A DNA stretch of 64,000 nucleotides from Arthrobacter sp. AL12 (GCF_029960645.1 NZ_JASBQY010000007.1:109067-173066), one strand, 5' to 3'. Counted from the stretch's first letter, positions 54,653-64,000 are shown. The notes: generated by a model not told the origin, from the sequence alone. A program made the numbers and translations.

Positions 54653-56188
54653 CTACGCGGTGTGCCCGGCCGGCTCCGATTCCTGGTCCTGGAGGGCCTT
54701 CGCCGCGGCCGTGATATTCCGCGACATGGCGGGGAAGATCAGGCTGTGGAACGGCAGCACCGCCAGCCAGTACAGGCGCCCGCTGAGTCCCTTCGGGAAG
54801 AAGATTGCGCGCTGGCGGTAGCGGCTGCCGGTTCCCTCCGGCTCCACTGAGAGCTCCAGCCAGGCCCGGCCCGGCGCCCGCATTTCGGCGCGCAGACGCA
54901 GCAGCCGCCCGCGATCGATCCGTTCCGCCCGCCACCAGTCCACCACCTCGCCCTCGGCCAGCAGGTGCGGGTGGCGCCGTCCGCGCAGCAGCCCGGCGCC
55001 GCCGGTGAGCTTGTCCAGCAGACCGCGGATGCGCCAGGCCAGGGGCATGGAGTACCAGCCGTTCTTCCCCCCGATCCCTTCAATGATGGTCCAGACGTGC
55101 TTGGGATCGACGTCGCTGGAGTAACTGCGCTCATCCAGGTAGACGAGGTGGCCGGCCCACTCGGGATCGGAGGGAAGCGGGTCCGCGTCGGCGCCAGCAC
55201 TGGCCCACGTGGTCTGCACCTGGCCGTCGCGCTCCTTGCCCAGGGCGAGGGCCACCGCCTCACGGTACGTGGTGAGTCCGCCTTCCGGCGGGGGGATGTG
55301 CGCGTCGATATCGTGCTCCCGGGAGACGGCGTCGTGCTGGAGGGACTCCACGAGCGGCAGGGACATCGAGAGCGGGATCGGCGTGGTCAACGCGACCCAC
55401 ATGCCCGCAAGCTTGGGCGCGGGAATGGGGAGCGCCAGGACCACGCGGTGCGGGAGCCCGGCCTCCGCGGCGTATTCCTGCATCATGCCCGCGTAGCTGA
55501 GGACCTGGCGGCAGCCGATGTCGAAGGTGCGGTTGATCGGGCCTTCAAGCGCCGCGGCCCCGACGAGGTAGTGCAAGACATCGCGCACGGCGATCGCCTC
55601 GATCTTGTTGCGCACCCAGCTGGGGGCGGGCATCAGGGGCAGCGTCTCGGACAGGTGCCGGATCATCTCGAACGAGGCCGAACCGGAGCCGATCACGACG
55701 CCCGCCTGGAAAACGACGGCGTCGACCGGGCTGTCAAGGAAGACCTTTCCCACGGCTTCGCGGGACCGCATGTGGGTGGAGAGCTCGGCTCCGGCGGGGT
55801 GCAGGCCGCCCAGGTAGACGATCCTGTCCACGCCGGCGTCGGCTGCGGCTCGCGCCGCGGTCTCGGCCATCGCCTTCTCCTTGGATTCGAAGCCCGATCC
55901 GGCCGCCATGGAATGGACCAGGTAGTAGAGCACTTCGACGCCGTCCAGCGCCGAGCGCAGGGCATCGCCGTCGTCGAGGCTGCTCTGGACGACCTCGACG
56001 TCGGCCAGCCACGGTACGCCGGCAATCTTGGCCGGCGTCCGGACCAGGACCTTCACGGTGTGCCCTGCTTCGAGCAGCCGGGGGACCAGCCGACCGCCGA
56101 TGTAGCCGGTCGCGCCGGTGACAAGCACCGTTCGTGGATTGCCGCTCGGCGCGGGAGAGGTCTGTTCGGATTCAGGCGTGCCGGTCAT
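54653..56188 (-). CDS. SDR-type NAD(P)-binding protein with DUF2867 domain
   Basis: 511 residues in two parts. The N-terminal 300 residues are an atypical short-chain dehydrogenase: the Rossmann loop TVLVTGATGYIGGRLVPRLLEAGH, then YLGGLHP. The C-terminal 200 residues match DUF2867 (YSSDVDPKHVWTIIEGIGGKNGWYSMPLAWRIRG and FFPKGLSGRLYWLAVLPFHSLIFPAM). The active-site Tyr-x3-Lys is not obvious, so it may sense or bind cofactor. AAGGAG lies 6 nt before ATG 56188. It is divergent from mfd across a control region with a long palindrome. Confidence 0.87.
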   Translation of the reverse strand: MTGTPESEQTSPAPSGNPRTVLVTGATGYIGGRLVPRLLEAGHTVKVLVRTPAKIAGVPWLADVEVVQSSLDDGDALRSALDGVEVLYYLVHSMAAGSGFESKEKAMAETAARAAADAGVDRIVYLGGLHPAGAELSTHMRSREAVGKVFLDSPVDAVVFQAGVVIGSGSASFEMIRHLSETLPLMPAPSWVRNKIEAIAVRDVLHYLVGAAALEGPINRTFDIGCRQVLSYAGMMQEYAAEAGLPHRVVLALPIPAPKLAGMWVALTTPIPLSMSLPLVESLQHDAVSREHDIDAHIPPPEGGLTTYREAVALALGKERDGQVQTTWASAGADADPLPSDPEWAGHLVYLDERSYSSDVDPKHVWTIIEGIGGKNGWYSMPLAWRIRGLLDKLTGGAGLLRGRRHPHLLAEGEVVDWWRAERIDRGRLLRLRAEMRAPGRAWLELSVEPEGTGSRYRQRAIFFPKGLSGRLYWLAVLPFHSLIFPAMSRNITAAAKALQDQESEPAGHTA

Positions 56189-56337
56189 GGTGACTCCTTG
56201 TCGTCTATGAAGCATTCGGAGCGCCAGGCCGTTCGGACGGCCGCGTATCTTGTCAGCCTAGTCCGGCCTCCAGCTGGGCCGGTAGGACCATGACCTCACA
56301 GGCCTGAACGATCCCGCCCGGACCGGCCCCACACAAG

Positions 56338-56402
56338 GCAACGCGGGGTCACGTAGCGCCCAAAGCCGCCCTGCGGATGGGCGCGAAGTGACCCCGCGTT
56401 GC
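56338..56402. repeat. 65-bp interrupted palindrome upstream of mfd
   Basis: Outer arms GCAACGCGGGGTCAC (56338-56352) and GTGACCCCGCGTTGC (56388-56402) are exact reverse complements of 15 bp. Inner arms GCGCCCA (56356-56362) and TGGGCGC (56378-56384) are also exact, separated from the outer arms by 3 unpaired bases on each side. It lies in the divergent SDR/mfd region, which otherwise holds the mfd -10 box TAGGCT (56505-56510). Confidence 0.8.
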
Positions 56403-56585
56403 TTTGTTCCACCTCAGTGCCAGCACCCGGTGAATTCCGGGGCGCCGCGGCGCTCCGCGGCTGGCTGGAACCGAGCCCCTGCGGCCCTGACCCTGGCTGC
56501 GCGGTAGGCTTGAGGGAACCGGGATTCTCACGAATTTCGGCTATTCGTGTTGCCTGCACCCGTAATCCCTCCAGGAGCTTCAGCC

Positions 56586-59500
56586 ATGAGCCTCAACGGC
56601 CCCAGTCTCACCGGTTTGCGCCGTGTCCTTGCCGAAGACCGGAACTACGCCCGTGTCCGGGCCGAGGCCGCCCGCGGTTTCGCTGCCCGCAGCGAGGACT
56701 ACCAGATCAGCGCCCCCGCCGGGCTGCGCTCGGCGCTGCTCGCGGAGATGGCCGACGGGCTGGCCTCGCTAGCGCACAACACAGCGGACAACCCAGCAGA
56801 CGACACCGTGGACACCACAGCAGCCGCCGCCGCGCTGGCGGATGGCGGCAGCCTCGCCCCGGTCGTCCTGGCCATCACCGCGACCGGCCGTGAGGCCGAG
56901 GACCTCACCGAGGCGCTGCGCGCCTTCCTGCCGGCCGACGCCGTCGCCGAGTTCCCCAGCTGGGAAACGCTCCCGCACGAACGGCTTTCCCCGCGCTCGG
57001 ACACCGTGGGCCGGCGGCTGTCGGTTCTCCGCCGGCTCGCGCACCCCGAAACCTCCGCGAGCGGCGCGCTGCGCGTCATCGTGGCCCCGGTGCGCGCCGT
57101 CGTGCAGCCGATTGTGGCGGGACTGGGCGAACTGGTCCCGGTCACCCTGACGGTGGGCCGCGACGCCCCGTTCAGCGATGTCGTCCGGAGCCTCGCCGAC
57201 GCCGCCTACGCCCGGGTGGACATGGTGACCCGGCGCGGCGAGTTCGCCGTCCGCGGCGGCATGCTGGATGTCTTCCCGCCCACCGAGGACCACCCCATCC
57301 GGGTGGAGTTCTTCGGCGATGAAGTGGACCAGATGCGCTGGTTCGCCGTCGCCGACCAGCGCTCGCTGTCCGCGCCCGGGGTGCACCACCCCACCGAACT
57401 GCACGCTCCGCCGTGCCGCGAAATCCTGATCACGCCCTCCGTGATGTCCCGGGCCGCGACGCTAAAATCCCAGCTTCCGGCCGCCGCGGACATGCTGGAG
57501 AAGATCGCCGGCGGCATCGCCGTGGAAGGCATGGAGTCCCTGGCCCCGGTGCTGGTGGACGCGATGGTGCCGTTCCTGGACCAGCTCCCGGCCGGATCGA
57601 TGGCGGTGGTGATCGAACCCGAAAAGGTCCGGACCCGCGCCCACGACCTCGCCGCCACCAACGACGAATTCCTCGAAGCGGCCTGGTCCACGGCGTCCGA
57701 CGGCGGCACCGCACCTCTTGATTTGAGTTCCGCGGCGTCCGAGGCCCTGCACTCGGCCAGCTTCCGATCCCTGACCGAAACCCGCTCCGCGGCCCTCGCG
57801 CACGAGGTGTCGTGGTGGTCGATCACCTCCCTGGCCACCGACGAGGAGCTGCTGCCCGACGTCGACGTCCTGAACCTGCACGCCCGCGAACCCCGCGGCT
57901 ACCAGGGCGACGTCGCCGAAATGATGGCCTTCATCGGCTCGCACGTGCGCGAACAGTGGCGGATCGTCGTCGTCACCGGGGGCCCTGGCCCGGCCCAGCG
58001 GCTTGCCGAACTCTTCCACGACAATGACATCCCCTGCGCCCGGGTCGACTCCCTCGACAAGAACCCGCAGGCGGGGCTGATCGAGGTGACGACGGCCGCC
58101 GTCGGACGCGGTTTCGTCCTGGAGCCGCTCAAACTCGCCCTGCTGACCGAGGCGGACCTGCTGGGACGGACCTCGGCCGGTTCCACGAAGGACATGCGCC
58201 GGATGCCGTCGAAGCGGCGGAACGCCGTGGACCCGCTGCAGCTCGTGGCCGGCGACTCCGTGGTGCACGAACAGCACGGCATCGGCCGGTTCGTGGAACT
58301 GATCCAGCGTAAGATTTCAGTCGGCGGCTCGAAGGATACAGTCGGGGTGCGCGAATACCTCGTGCTGGAATATGCGCCGTCCAAGCGCGGCGCCCCGGGC
58401 GACCGGCTCTTCGTCCCCACCGACCAGCTGGACCAGGTCACCCGCTATGTCGGCGGGGACACCCCGGCGCTGAGCAAGATGGGCGGCGCGGACTGGGCCG
58501 GCACCAAGTCCCGGGCCCGCAAGGCCGTCAAGGAAATCGCCGGCGAGCTGATCCGGCTCTACTCGGCCCGGATGGCCTCCCGCGGCTACGCCTTTGGCCC
58601 GGACACCCCGTGGCAGCGCGAACTCGAGGAAGCCTTCCCGTACGTGGAGACCCCGGACCAGCTGACCACCATCAACGAGGTCAAGGCGGACATGGAGCGG
58701 GAGATCCCGATGGACCGGCTGATCTCCGGCGATGTGGGCTACGGCAAGACCGAGATCGCGGTCCGGGCTGCGTTCAAGGCCGTCCAGGACGGCAAGCAGG
58801 TCGCCGTGCTGGTGCCCACCACGCTGCTGGCCCAGCAGCACTTCGCGACCTTCACCGAACGGTTCTCCGGCTTCCCGCTCGTGGTCAAGCCGCTGTCCCG
58901 CTTCCAGGGCGGCAAGGAGGCCAAGGAGACCGCCGAAGGAGTCAAGGCCGGTTCCGTGGACGTTGTGATCGGCACGCACCGGCTGTTGTCCAAGGACTTC
59001 GCGTTCAAGGACCTCGGCCTCGTCATCGTGGACGAGGAGCAGCGCTTCGGCGTCGAACACAAGGAGGCGCTGAAAAAGATGCGCACCAATGTGGACGTCC
59101 TGGCGATGAGCGCCACCCCGATTCCCCGGACCCTGGAAATGTCCCTCACCGGCATCCGCGAGACCTCCACCCTGGCCACCCCGCCGGAGGAACGCCACCC
59201 GGTGCTGACGTACGTGGGCCCGTACACGGACAAGCAGACCTCCGCGGCGATCCGGCGCGAACTCATGCGCGAGGGCCAGGTGTTCTTCGTGCACAACCGG
59301 GTCTCCACGATCGACCGCACCGCGGCGAAGATCCGCGAATTGGTCCCGGAGGCCCGGGTGGAGGTGGCACACGGTCAGATGTCCGAGAGCCGGCTTGAGC
59401 AGATCATCGTGGATTTCTGGGAGAAGCGCTTCGACGTGCTGGTCTGCACCACCATCATCGAGACCGGACTGGACATCTCCAACGCCAACACGCTGATCGT

Positions 59501-60302
59501 GGACGGGGCGGAAAAATACGGGCTGTCCCAGCTGCACCAGCTGCGCGGGCGGGTGGGCCGCGGCCGCGAACGCGCCTACGCGTACTTCCTCTACCCCTCG
59601 GAGAAGCCGCTGGGCGAGGTGGCGCTGGAACGGCTCAAGGCCGTCGCCACGCACAACGAGCTCGGCGCCGGCATGCAGCTGGCCATGAAGGACCTCGAGA
59701 TCCGCGGCGCCGGCAACCTGCTCGGCGGGGAGCAGTCCGGCCACATCCAGGGCGTCGGCTTCGACCTCTACATCCGCCTGGTCGGCGAGGCCGTCGCGGA
59801 CTACCGTGGCGAGGCCGAGGAGAAGGCCGCGGAGATGAAGATCGAGCTGCCGGTCAACGCGCACCTGCCGCACGACTACGTGCCGGGCGAACGGCTGCGC
59901 CTCGAGGCGTACCGCAAGCTGGCCTCGGCAATCACCTATGAGGCGATCGACGAGGTGCTCGCGGAGCTCGTGGACCGCTACGGGGAGCTGCCGCTGCCCG
60001 CGAAGAACCTGATCGACGTCGCCCGCTTCCGGGTGGGGGCCCGCGAAGCCGGACTCAGCGACGTTGCCCTGCAGGGCAACTTCATCAAGTTCTCCCCGGC
60101 GCAGCTGCCGGAATCCAAGCTCATGCGGCTCACCCGGATGTATCCCGGGGCGCAGTCGAAGCCGGCCCTGGACGCGGTGCTCATCCCCAAGCCCAAGACC
60201 GCCCGGATCGGCGGCCGGGACCTGCAGGACGCCGAGATCCTCGAATGGGCCAACGGTGTCATCCGCAACATCTTCTCCGACGCCCCGCTAGCGGTGAAAT
60301 AA
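56586..60302 (+). CDS. mfd: Transcription-repair coupling factor Mfd
   Basis: DNA translocase that removes RNA polymerase stalled at lesions and recruits UvrA. 1238 residues, full length. Order: UvrB-homology module (FPSWETLPHERLSPRSDTVG), the RNA-polymerase-interacting domain (DSVVHEQHGIGRFVELIQR), RecG-like helicase with Walker A SGDVGYGKTEIAVRAAFKA, VDEEQRFGVEHKE and MSATPIPRTLEMSLTGIRE, TRG motif around HNRVSTIDRTAAKIREL, and the C-terminal regulatory domain. ATG 56586 follows AGGAG by 8 nt. The -10 box TAGGCT is at 56505-56510. Confidence 0.98.
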   Translation: MSLNGPSLTGLRRVLAEDRNYARVRAEAARGFAARSEDYQISAPAGLRSALLAEMADGLASLAHNTADNPADDTVDTTAAAAALADGGSLAPVVLAITATGREAEDLTEALRAFLPADAVAEFPSWETLPHERLSPRSDTVGRRLSVLRRLAHPETSASGALRVIVAPVRAVVQPIVAGLGELVPVTLTVGRDAPFSDVVRSLADAAYARVDMVTRRGEFAVRGGMLDVFPPTEDHPIRVEFFGDEVDQMRWFAVADQRSLSAPGVHHPTELHAPPCREILITPSVMSRAATLKSQLPAAADMLEKIAGGIAVEGMESLAPVLVDAMVPFLDQLPAGSMAVVIEPEKVRTRAHDLAATNDEFLEAAWSTASDGGTAPLDLSSAASEALHSASFRSLTETRSAALAHEVSWWSITSLATDEELLPDVDVLNLHAREPRGYQGDVAEMMAFIGSHVREQWRIVVVTGGPGPAQRLAELFHDNDIPCARVDSLDKNPQAGLIEVTTAAVGRGFVLEPLKLALLTEADLLGRTSAGSTKDMRRMPSKRRNAVDPLQLVAGDSVVHEQHGIGRFVELIQRKISVGGSKDTVGVREYLVLEYAPSKRGAPGDRLFVPTDQLDQVTRYVGGDTPALSKMGGADWAGTKSRARKAVKEIAGELIRLYSARMASRGYAFGPDTPWQRELEEAFPYVETPDQLTTINEVKADMEREIPMDRLISGDVGYGKTEIAVRAAFKAVQDGKQVAVLVPTTLLAQQHFATFTERFSGFPLVVKPLSRFQGGKEAKETAEGVKAGSVDVVIGTHRLLSKDFAFKDLGLVIVDEEQRFGVEHKEALKKMRTNVDVLAMSATPIPRTLEMSLTGIRETSTLATPPEERHPVLTYVGPYTDKQTSAAIRRELMREGQVFFVHNRVSTIDRTAAKIRELVPEARVEVAHGQMSESRLEQIIVDFWEKRFDVLVCTTIIETGLDISNANTLIVDGAEKYGLSQLHQLRGRVGRGRERAYAYFLYPSEKPLGEVALERLKAVATHNELGAGMQLAMKDLEIRGAGNLLGGEQSGHIQGVGFDLYIRLVGEAVADYRGEAEEKAAEMKIELPVNAHLPHDYVPGERLRLEAYRKLASAITYEAIDEVLAELVDRYGELPLPAKNLIDVARFRVGAREAGLSDVALQGNFIKFSPAQLPESKLMRLTRMYPGAQSKPALDAVLIPKPKTARIGGRDLQDAEILEWANGVIRNIFSDAPLAVK

Positions 60303-60305
60303 CCA

Positions 60306-61133
60306 GTGATGGGGGGACACCACGCCGCGTCGGGCGCCGCGGCGTGGGTGGCCATTGCCTCGACGGGGCCGTACGCGCTGGGCTGGTATCCGCTGGACGC
60401 GACCGGGATCGTGATCGGCGGGATGGCGACGGCGGGCACCGCCCTGGTCTGCGACTGGGACCACCGCTCCAGCACGGTGGCGCATTCGCTGCCGCCGCTG
60501 TCGAACGTGATCGCCGTCGGCATCGAGAACGTCTCCGGCGGACACCGGCAGGGCACGCATTCCTTGCTCGGCGCGGCGTTCTTTGTGCTGCTCGCGGCGC
60601 TTGCCGGGCAGTTCCAGCTGCAGACGGACTGGGGGCTGCTGTCGGTGGGCGCCGGGCTGCTGTGCATGTTTATGATCAACATCGCCGCCAAAGCACTCAA
60701 ACTCTTCCCGAAGTACGGCTGGATCAGCAACTGGGTCTTCGCCCTCACCATGGCCGGACTGGTGACGTGGTTCGCGCCGCACCAGTGGACCTGGCTGCCC
60801 GTCTCGATGCTGACCGGGGTGCTGGTCCACATCGTCGGGGACATGATCACCACCGGGGGAGTGCCGCTGCTCTGGCCGATTGTGGTCAAACCGCCGAAGG
60901 TCCTGCGGAAACTGCCGCTGCTAAGGAACGTCTGGAGGCCCAACGGGGCGTTCTCCATCCCCCTGCTGGGCCGTGCCGGCTCCCGGCGGGAATGGTTCGT
61001 GCTGATTCCGGTCAGTGCCTACGCCATGATCGGCATGTTCGGCGCGGCCCTGGCCCGGCTGCACTGGCCGGACGCCGTCGCCCTGGGCACCGGCCTGGTC
61101 CAAGGCCTCTACGGGGTGCTCGCCGCCGCGTGA
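60306..61133 (+). CDS. YdjM-type metal-dependent membrane hydrolase
   Basis: 275 residues with seven or so hydrophobic segments. The family's metal-binding pattern is visible: MMGGHHAASGAAAW, LVCDWDHRSSTVAHSLPP, SGGHRQGTHSLLGA and VHIVGDMITTGGVPLLWP. This matches the LexA-regulated YdjM/DUF457 group of putative membrane hydrolases. It begins 3 bp after mfd, so it is probably in the same transcript. Catalytic role unproven. ATG 60309 is an equally good start. Confidence 0.85.
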   Translation: MMGGHHAASGAAAWVAIASTGPYALGWYPLDATGIVIGGMATAGTALVCDWDHRSSTVAHSLPPLSNVIAVGIENVSGGHRQGTHSLLGAAFFVLLAALAGQFQLQTDWGLLSVGAGLLCMFMINIAAKALKLFPKYGWISNWVFALTMAGLVTWFAPHQWTWLPVSMLTGVLVHIVGDMITTGGVPLLWPIVVKPPKVLRKLPLLRNVWRPNGAFSIPLLGRAGSRREWFVLIPVSAYAMIGMFGAALARLHWPDAVALGTGLVQGLYGVLAAA

Positions 61134-61152
61134 CATCCCCGGTTAAATGACT

Positions 61153-61176
61153 GAAGCTCCGGAGATCCGGAGCTTC
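61153..61176. terminator. Convergent terminator after the YdjM-like gene
   Basis: GAAGCTCCGG-AGAT-CCGGAGCTTC, a perfect 10-bp stem with a 4-nt loop, lies between convergent genes. Confidence 0.8.
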
Positions 61177-61197
61177 TGTCCTTGAAAAACGTGGTGT

Positions 61198-61431
61198 TTA
61201 GAACTCGCCCGCGGAATCCGAGCGGCCCAGGATCGTCTGCGGAATCCAGAATGCCGACGCGAACAGGACGAGGCAGGCGGCCATCGGCCACGGGTTGCCC
61301 AGCGTCAGGAAGCTCAGGGAGTACAGGGACCCGGCGAAGAGGGCCATCATCAGGACGAACAGGATGATGCTGGAGCCGAGGCTGTTCTCGTTCTGCGGGG
61401 TCTGCTGGGTCTTCGCGGTGTTGCTGGACAT
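61198..61431 (-). CDS. Small two-helix membrane protein
   Basis: 77 residues: a polar head (MSSNTAKTQQTPQNENSLG), two membrane helices (SIILFVLMMALFAGSLYSLSF and PWPMAACLVLFASAFWIPQ) and a short tail LGRSDSAGEF. GAGGAGG lies before ATG 61431. I do not recognise a named family. It lies downstream of deoC on the same strand, 63 bp away. Confidence 0.8.
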   Translation of the reverse strand: MSSNTAKTQQTPQNENSLGSSIILFVLMMALFAGSLYSLSFLTLGNPWPMAACLVLFASAFWIPQTILGRSDSAGEF

Positions 61432-61494
61432 TCGTTCCTCCTCGGCCCCGTGGGGCTCAAAACTGTGGCGGCTTCGGTTGATATCGGATAGCAG

Positions 61495-62205
61495 TCAGTA
61501 CGCGGAGGAACCCTGTTCACCCTTGACGATCGCGATGCCGGAGCTGGCGCCAATACGTGTTGCACCTGCAGCAATCATAGCCTGTGCGTCGGCGAGCGAA
61601 CGCACCCCGCCGGAGGCCTTGACGCCCAGGTCCGGGCCCACGGTGCTGCGCATCAGCGCGACGTCCTCGGCGGTGGCGCCGCCGCCGTTAAATCCGGTGG
61701 ACGTCTTCACGAAGTCCGCGCCCGCCGCGACGGCCGCCTGGCAGGCCAGCACCTTCTGGGCGTCGTCCAGCAGCGCCGTTTCGATGATGACCTTCAGGAT
61801 GGCGCCGCCGTCGTGCACGGCCTCGGCCACGGCCGTGATGTCATCGACCAGGGCGCCCTTGTCGTTGGCCCGGGCCGCGGCAATGTTGATCACCATGTCG
61901 ACTTCTTCGGCACCGTCCAGCACCGCGCCGCGGGCCTCAAAGGCCTTGACGTCGCTGGGCGTGGCGCCCAGCGGGAAACCGACGACGGAACACGTCAGCA
62001 CGCCCGAGCCCTTCAGCGCCTTCTTGACCGTTTTGACCCACACCGGGTTGACGCACACTGACTTGAACCGGTACTCGGCGGCCTCGGCGCAGACCTTGAG
62101 GATCTCGGCCTCGCTTGCCTCCGGCTTGAGCAGGGTGTGGTCAATGTAGGCGGCAATGTTGGCGGGGGTGGTGCTTCCGGCAGTCGCGGCGGCTTCGTTG
62201 CTCAT
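61495..62205 (-). CDS. deoC: Deoxyribose-phosphate aldolase
   Basis: Class I aldolase that splits 2-deoxyribose-5-phosphate to glyceraldehyde-3-phosphate and acetaldehyde in nucleoside breakdown. 236 residues. It has [40 protein letters not shown], the catalytic residues Asp103 (EVDMVINI), Schiff-base Lys167 ([14 protein letters not shown]) and Lys196 (GVKASGGVR). ATG 62205 with GAAGGGA upstream is preferred over the in-frame extension to 62478, which overlaps the FAD oxidoreductase gene. Confidence 0.96.
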   Translation of the reverse strand: MSNEAAATAGSTTPANIAAYIDHTLLKPEASEAEILKVCAEAAEYRFKSVCVNPVWVKTVKKALKGSGVLTCSVVGFPLGATPSDVKAFEARGAVLDGAEEVDMVINIAAARANDKGALVDDITAVAEAVHDGGAILKVIIETALLDDAQKVLACQAAVAAGADFVKTSTGFNGGGATAEDVALMRSTVGPDLGVKASGGVRSLADAQAMIAAGATRIGASSGIAIVKGEQGSSAY

Positions 62206-62302
62206 GGGGTCCCTTCGTGGCTTCTCAGGTGTCCATCTTGCCACAACGGCCCGCCCCCGGAGGGCGTCCGCGCCGGCGTCCGCGAGCGGGTCAGGCGACG
62301 GG

Positions 62303-63163
62303 TCAGGCAGCGTCGGCGAAGGGCTCGGCCAGGCCGGCCCGGAGCAGCTGGGAGGCGCAGACCGAGGCGGCGGAGGAGGCGGCGACCAGCAGCCCCAGCC
62401 GGACGCCGTCGAACACCGCAGCATCCCCGATGGCCCAGATTCCCGGGACGGACGTGCGGAAGTCACGGCCGATGACAATCCCGCCCTGGCGTGCCGTCTT
62501 CAGGCCGGCGCTGACCGCGAGGGCGTCACGGGCAACCGGCTCCTCAGCCAGGACCACCAGGTCCCCGGCCATGCTGGAACCGTCCTCGAACACAATCCCC
62601 GCGGCAGCGAGCGTCGAACCGGCGAGGGTGGGAACGACGGAGGCCGGCCGCTGCGTGGTGCGGATCGGGCGGACGCCGCGGGCGCGCAGCACGGCCTCGG
62701 CCTGGCCCGCGGCCGTCCCGGTGCCGACCAGGATGCCCAGCGGCCGCCGGCCCAGGACCCGGGTGACGTCCTTGACGGCCTCGCCCAGCCGGGCGGCATC
62801 GTCGATGGTGGAGTAGTTCAGGCACCGGCCTTCCCCGGCCAGCGGCGCGCCGGCGGGGGATGAACCGGTCGCGATGACCAGCTGGTCGTAGCTGAATTCC
62901 AGGCCGTCCGACGTGGTGACGTAGCGGCTGTCCGGGTCGATGTAGCTCGCCGGCTGGCCGAAGCGGACGGAAACCTGCGGGAGGGCGGCGAGCTCCAGCA
63001 GCTCCTCGGGGGCGTCATCCCGGTTGCTGAGCACCGTAATCCCGCCGGCGAACGGGGTCCGAGTGAGCTCGCGCACGAGGGCCTGCGCGGCAGGGCCGGC
63101 CCCGGCGATGACAATCCGGGGCCGGGTCTGGGAATCGGCGGAAACGGTAGGGGTGGCGGACAT
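62303..63163 (-). CDS. FAD/NAD(P)-dependent oxidoreductase
   Basis: 286 residues of a pyridine-nucleotide-disulphide oxidoreductase-like fold: FAD-binding [29 protein letters not shown], a second Rossmann stretch [20 protein letters not shown] and the FAD-ribityl motif [13 protein letters not shown]. It lacks the redox disulphide and resembles the N-terminal FAD module of nitrite reductase NirB, without its sirohaem part. AAAGGA lies before ATG 63163. The next gene on the same strand upstream is a HemD-like fusion, which hints at nitrogen or tetrapyrrole metabolism. Confidence 0.85.
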   Translation of the reverse strand: MSATPTVSADSQTRPRIVIAGAGPAAQALVRELTRTPFAGGITVLSNRDDAPEELLELAALPQVSVRFGQPASYIDPDSRYVTTSDGLEFSYDQLVIATGSSPAGAPLAGEGRCLNYSTIDDAARLGEAVKDVTRVLGRRPLGILVGTGTAAGQAEAVLRARGVRPIRTTQRPASVVPTLAGSTLAAAGIVFEDGSSMAGDLVVLAEEPVARDALAVSAGLKTARQGGIVIGRDFRTSVPGIWAIGDAAVFDGVRLGLLVAASSAASVCASQLLRAGLAEPFADAA

Positions 63164-63311
63164 GGTGAGGTCCTTTCGCTGGTGGCCCGTGGTGTGGCCT
63201 GACTGCTTGATGAACCCAGCGTAGGCGGGAGATCTTTCCGGCGTGTTTCCCCGGTGTTGCAGGATTTTCGCCGCCCGTTCGCCAATGTTTACCCGCCAGT
63301 AATGCCGTGGG

Positions 63312-64000
63312 TCACACCCGGATCCGGTAGCCGCGCTTCACCACAGTTTCCACGAGCCGTCCGTCCGGCAGGGCGGATCGCAGCCGGCTCACCGTCATGT
63401 CCAGCGCATGGACCGAACCGCGGAGTTCCAGCAGTTCGGACAGCGACGCGCGGGACAGCACCGCGCCGCCGGCGCCCATCAGGGCCCGCAGCAGCAGGAG
63501 CGGGGCAGGGGCCAGCTCCACGGCCGCGCCGTCTATCCGCAGCGAGCGGCCGCGGAGCTCCACGCGGCCCGAGACGGTGTCCAGGCGGCGGACGTGGTTG
63601 AGGGCAAGGTGCTCGACCACGAGCCGGATCAGGGCGCCCATCCGGAACCGGTCCGGGACCAGCGGCTGCAGCCCGGCATCGATGAGCGGCTGCGCCGTGA
63701 CCGGGCCGACGACGGCGGTCGCCACGGTGGTCTTCAGGCTCTCCACGAGCTGCTTGTACAGGCCCATCTCGTGCGCGGTGGACCACATGGCATCCACTGC
63801 GGGGGCGCTGGTGAAGGTCAGCACGTCCAGGTTGCCGCTGCATGCGGCCTCGATCAGCCGCGGCAGCCGGTCGGCTCCGTCGGGCTTGACCCAGCGGTAC
63901 GGGGTGACGGTGAGGACGGTGGCGCCGGACATCCGGAGGCGTTCGAGCTGGCGGACATCGGTGTAGCCGTGCAGCTGCACCGCGACGGTCTTGCCGCGGA
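63312..64000 (-). CDS. HemD-like uroporphyrinogen-III synthase fused to a winged helix (5' end beyond window)
   Basis: The frame is open to the right edge, so the N-terminus is missing; the first residues seen are RGKTVAVQLHGY. The visible part of the HemD domain includes VLTFTSAPAVDAMWSTA and VATAVVGPVTAQPLIDAGLQP. The last 90 residues are an OmpR-like winged helix: RVELRGRSLRIDGAAVELAPAPLLLLRALM, then HALDMTVSRLRSALPDGRLVETVVKRGYRIRV. Such fusions are known in actinobacteria near nitrite-reductase genes and are probably regulators rather than haem enzymes. GTG 63980 is an internal codon, not the start. Confidence 0.9.
   Translation of the reverse strand, partial: RGKTVAVQLHGYTDVRQLERLRMSGATVLTVTPYRWVKPDGADRLPRLIEAACSGNLDVLTFTSAPAVDAMWSTAHEMGLYKQLVESLKTTVATAVVGPVTAQPLIDAGLQPLVPDRFRMGALIRLVVEHLALNHVRRLDTVSGRVELRGRSLRIDGAAVELAPAPLLLLRALMGAGGAVLSRASLSELLELRGSVHALDMTVSRLRSALPDGRLVETVVKRGYRIRV

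Overview
The window is high-GC DNA with actinobacterial marker genes: a WhiB regulator, an Rpf resuscitation factor, DUF3499, DUF5719, a TIGR03089 protein, SCO4848-like and DUF2505 proteins, the SufU type of Fe-S scaffold and a polyprenol-mannose Pmt. Gene content and order fit the family Micrococcaceae (Arthrobacter or Pseudarthrobacter-like). This is a recognition from gene content, not a database match. It is ordinary chromosome: I see no transposase, integrase, phage gene or CRISPR array.

Layout. 0-3.3 kb: purE (cut by the window edge) and purK, a GtrA-like membrane protein, a TIGR03089 protein. 3.6-12.3 kb: a conserved actinobacterial envelope and regulator block (whiB, a giant GT2 membrane glycosyltransferase, DUF5719, a degenerate zincin, DUF3499, Trm112, ahcY). 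12.5-22 kb: an L,D-transpeptidase, a Lit-like membrane protein, an acyl-CoA synthetase, pmt, rsmI and a succinate-semialdehyde dehydrogenase. 22-27.2 kb: a MoxR / DUF58 / transglutaminase operon. 27.5-39.7 kb: a housekeeping run tatD, rpfB, rsmA, ispE, an ABC-F ATPase, tetR, tRNA-Gln, glmU, prs, rplY, pth. From memory this matches the gene order around Rv1002c-Rv1020 of Mycobacterium tuberculosis.

The clearest accessory region is 39.8-51.9 kb. It lies between pth and sufS and holds four consecutive giant LuxR-type ATPase regulators (LAL/STAND type, about 900-930 residues each). They appear to be two A-B pairs: members 1 and 3 share one set of diagnostic residues, members 2 and 4 another. Between the pairs sit a 50-residue candidate gene with its own ribosome site and terminator, and a second strong hairpin. 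After the fourth regulator come six 13-bp tandem repeats. Then follow sufS-sufU, small envelope or unknown genes, mfd, a YdjM-like hydrolase, deoC, an FAD oxidoreductase and a HemD-winged-helix fusion cut by the right edge.

Other unexplained structure: a 176-bp tandem repeat array (33971-34440) carrying a nested dyad and T6 tract in each full unit; a perfect 48-bp palindrome (15512-15559); a 65-bp interrupted palindrome before mfd; a perfect 12-bp stem just ahead of ahcY; and five housekeeping genes that look leaderless because a TAnnnT box lies 6-7 nt before the start codon.
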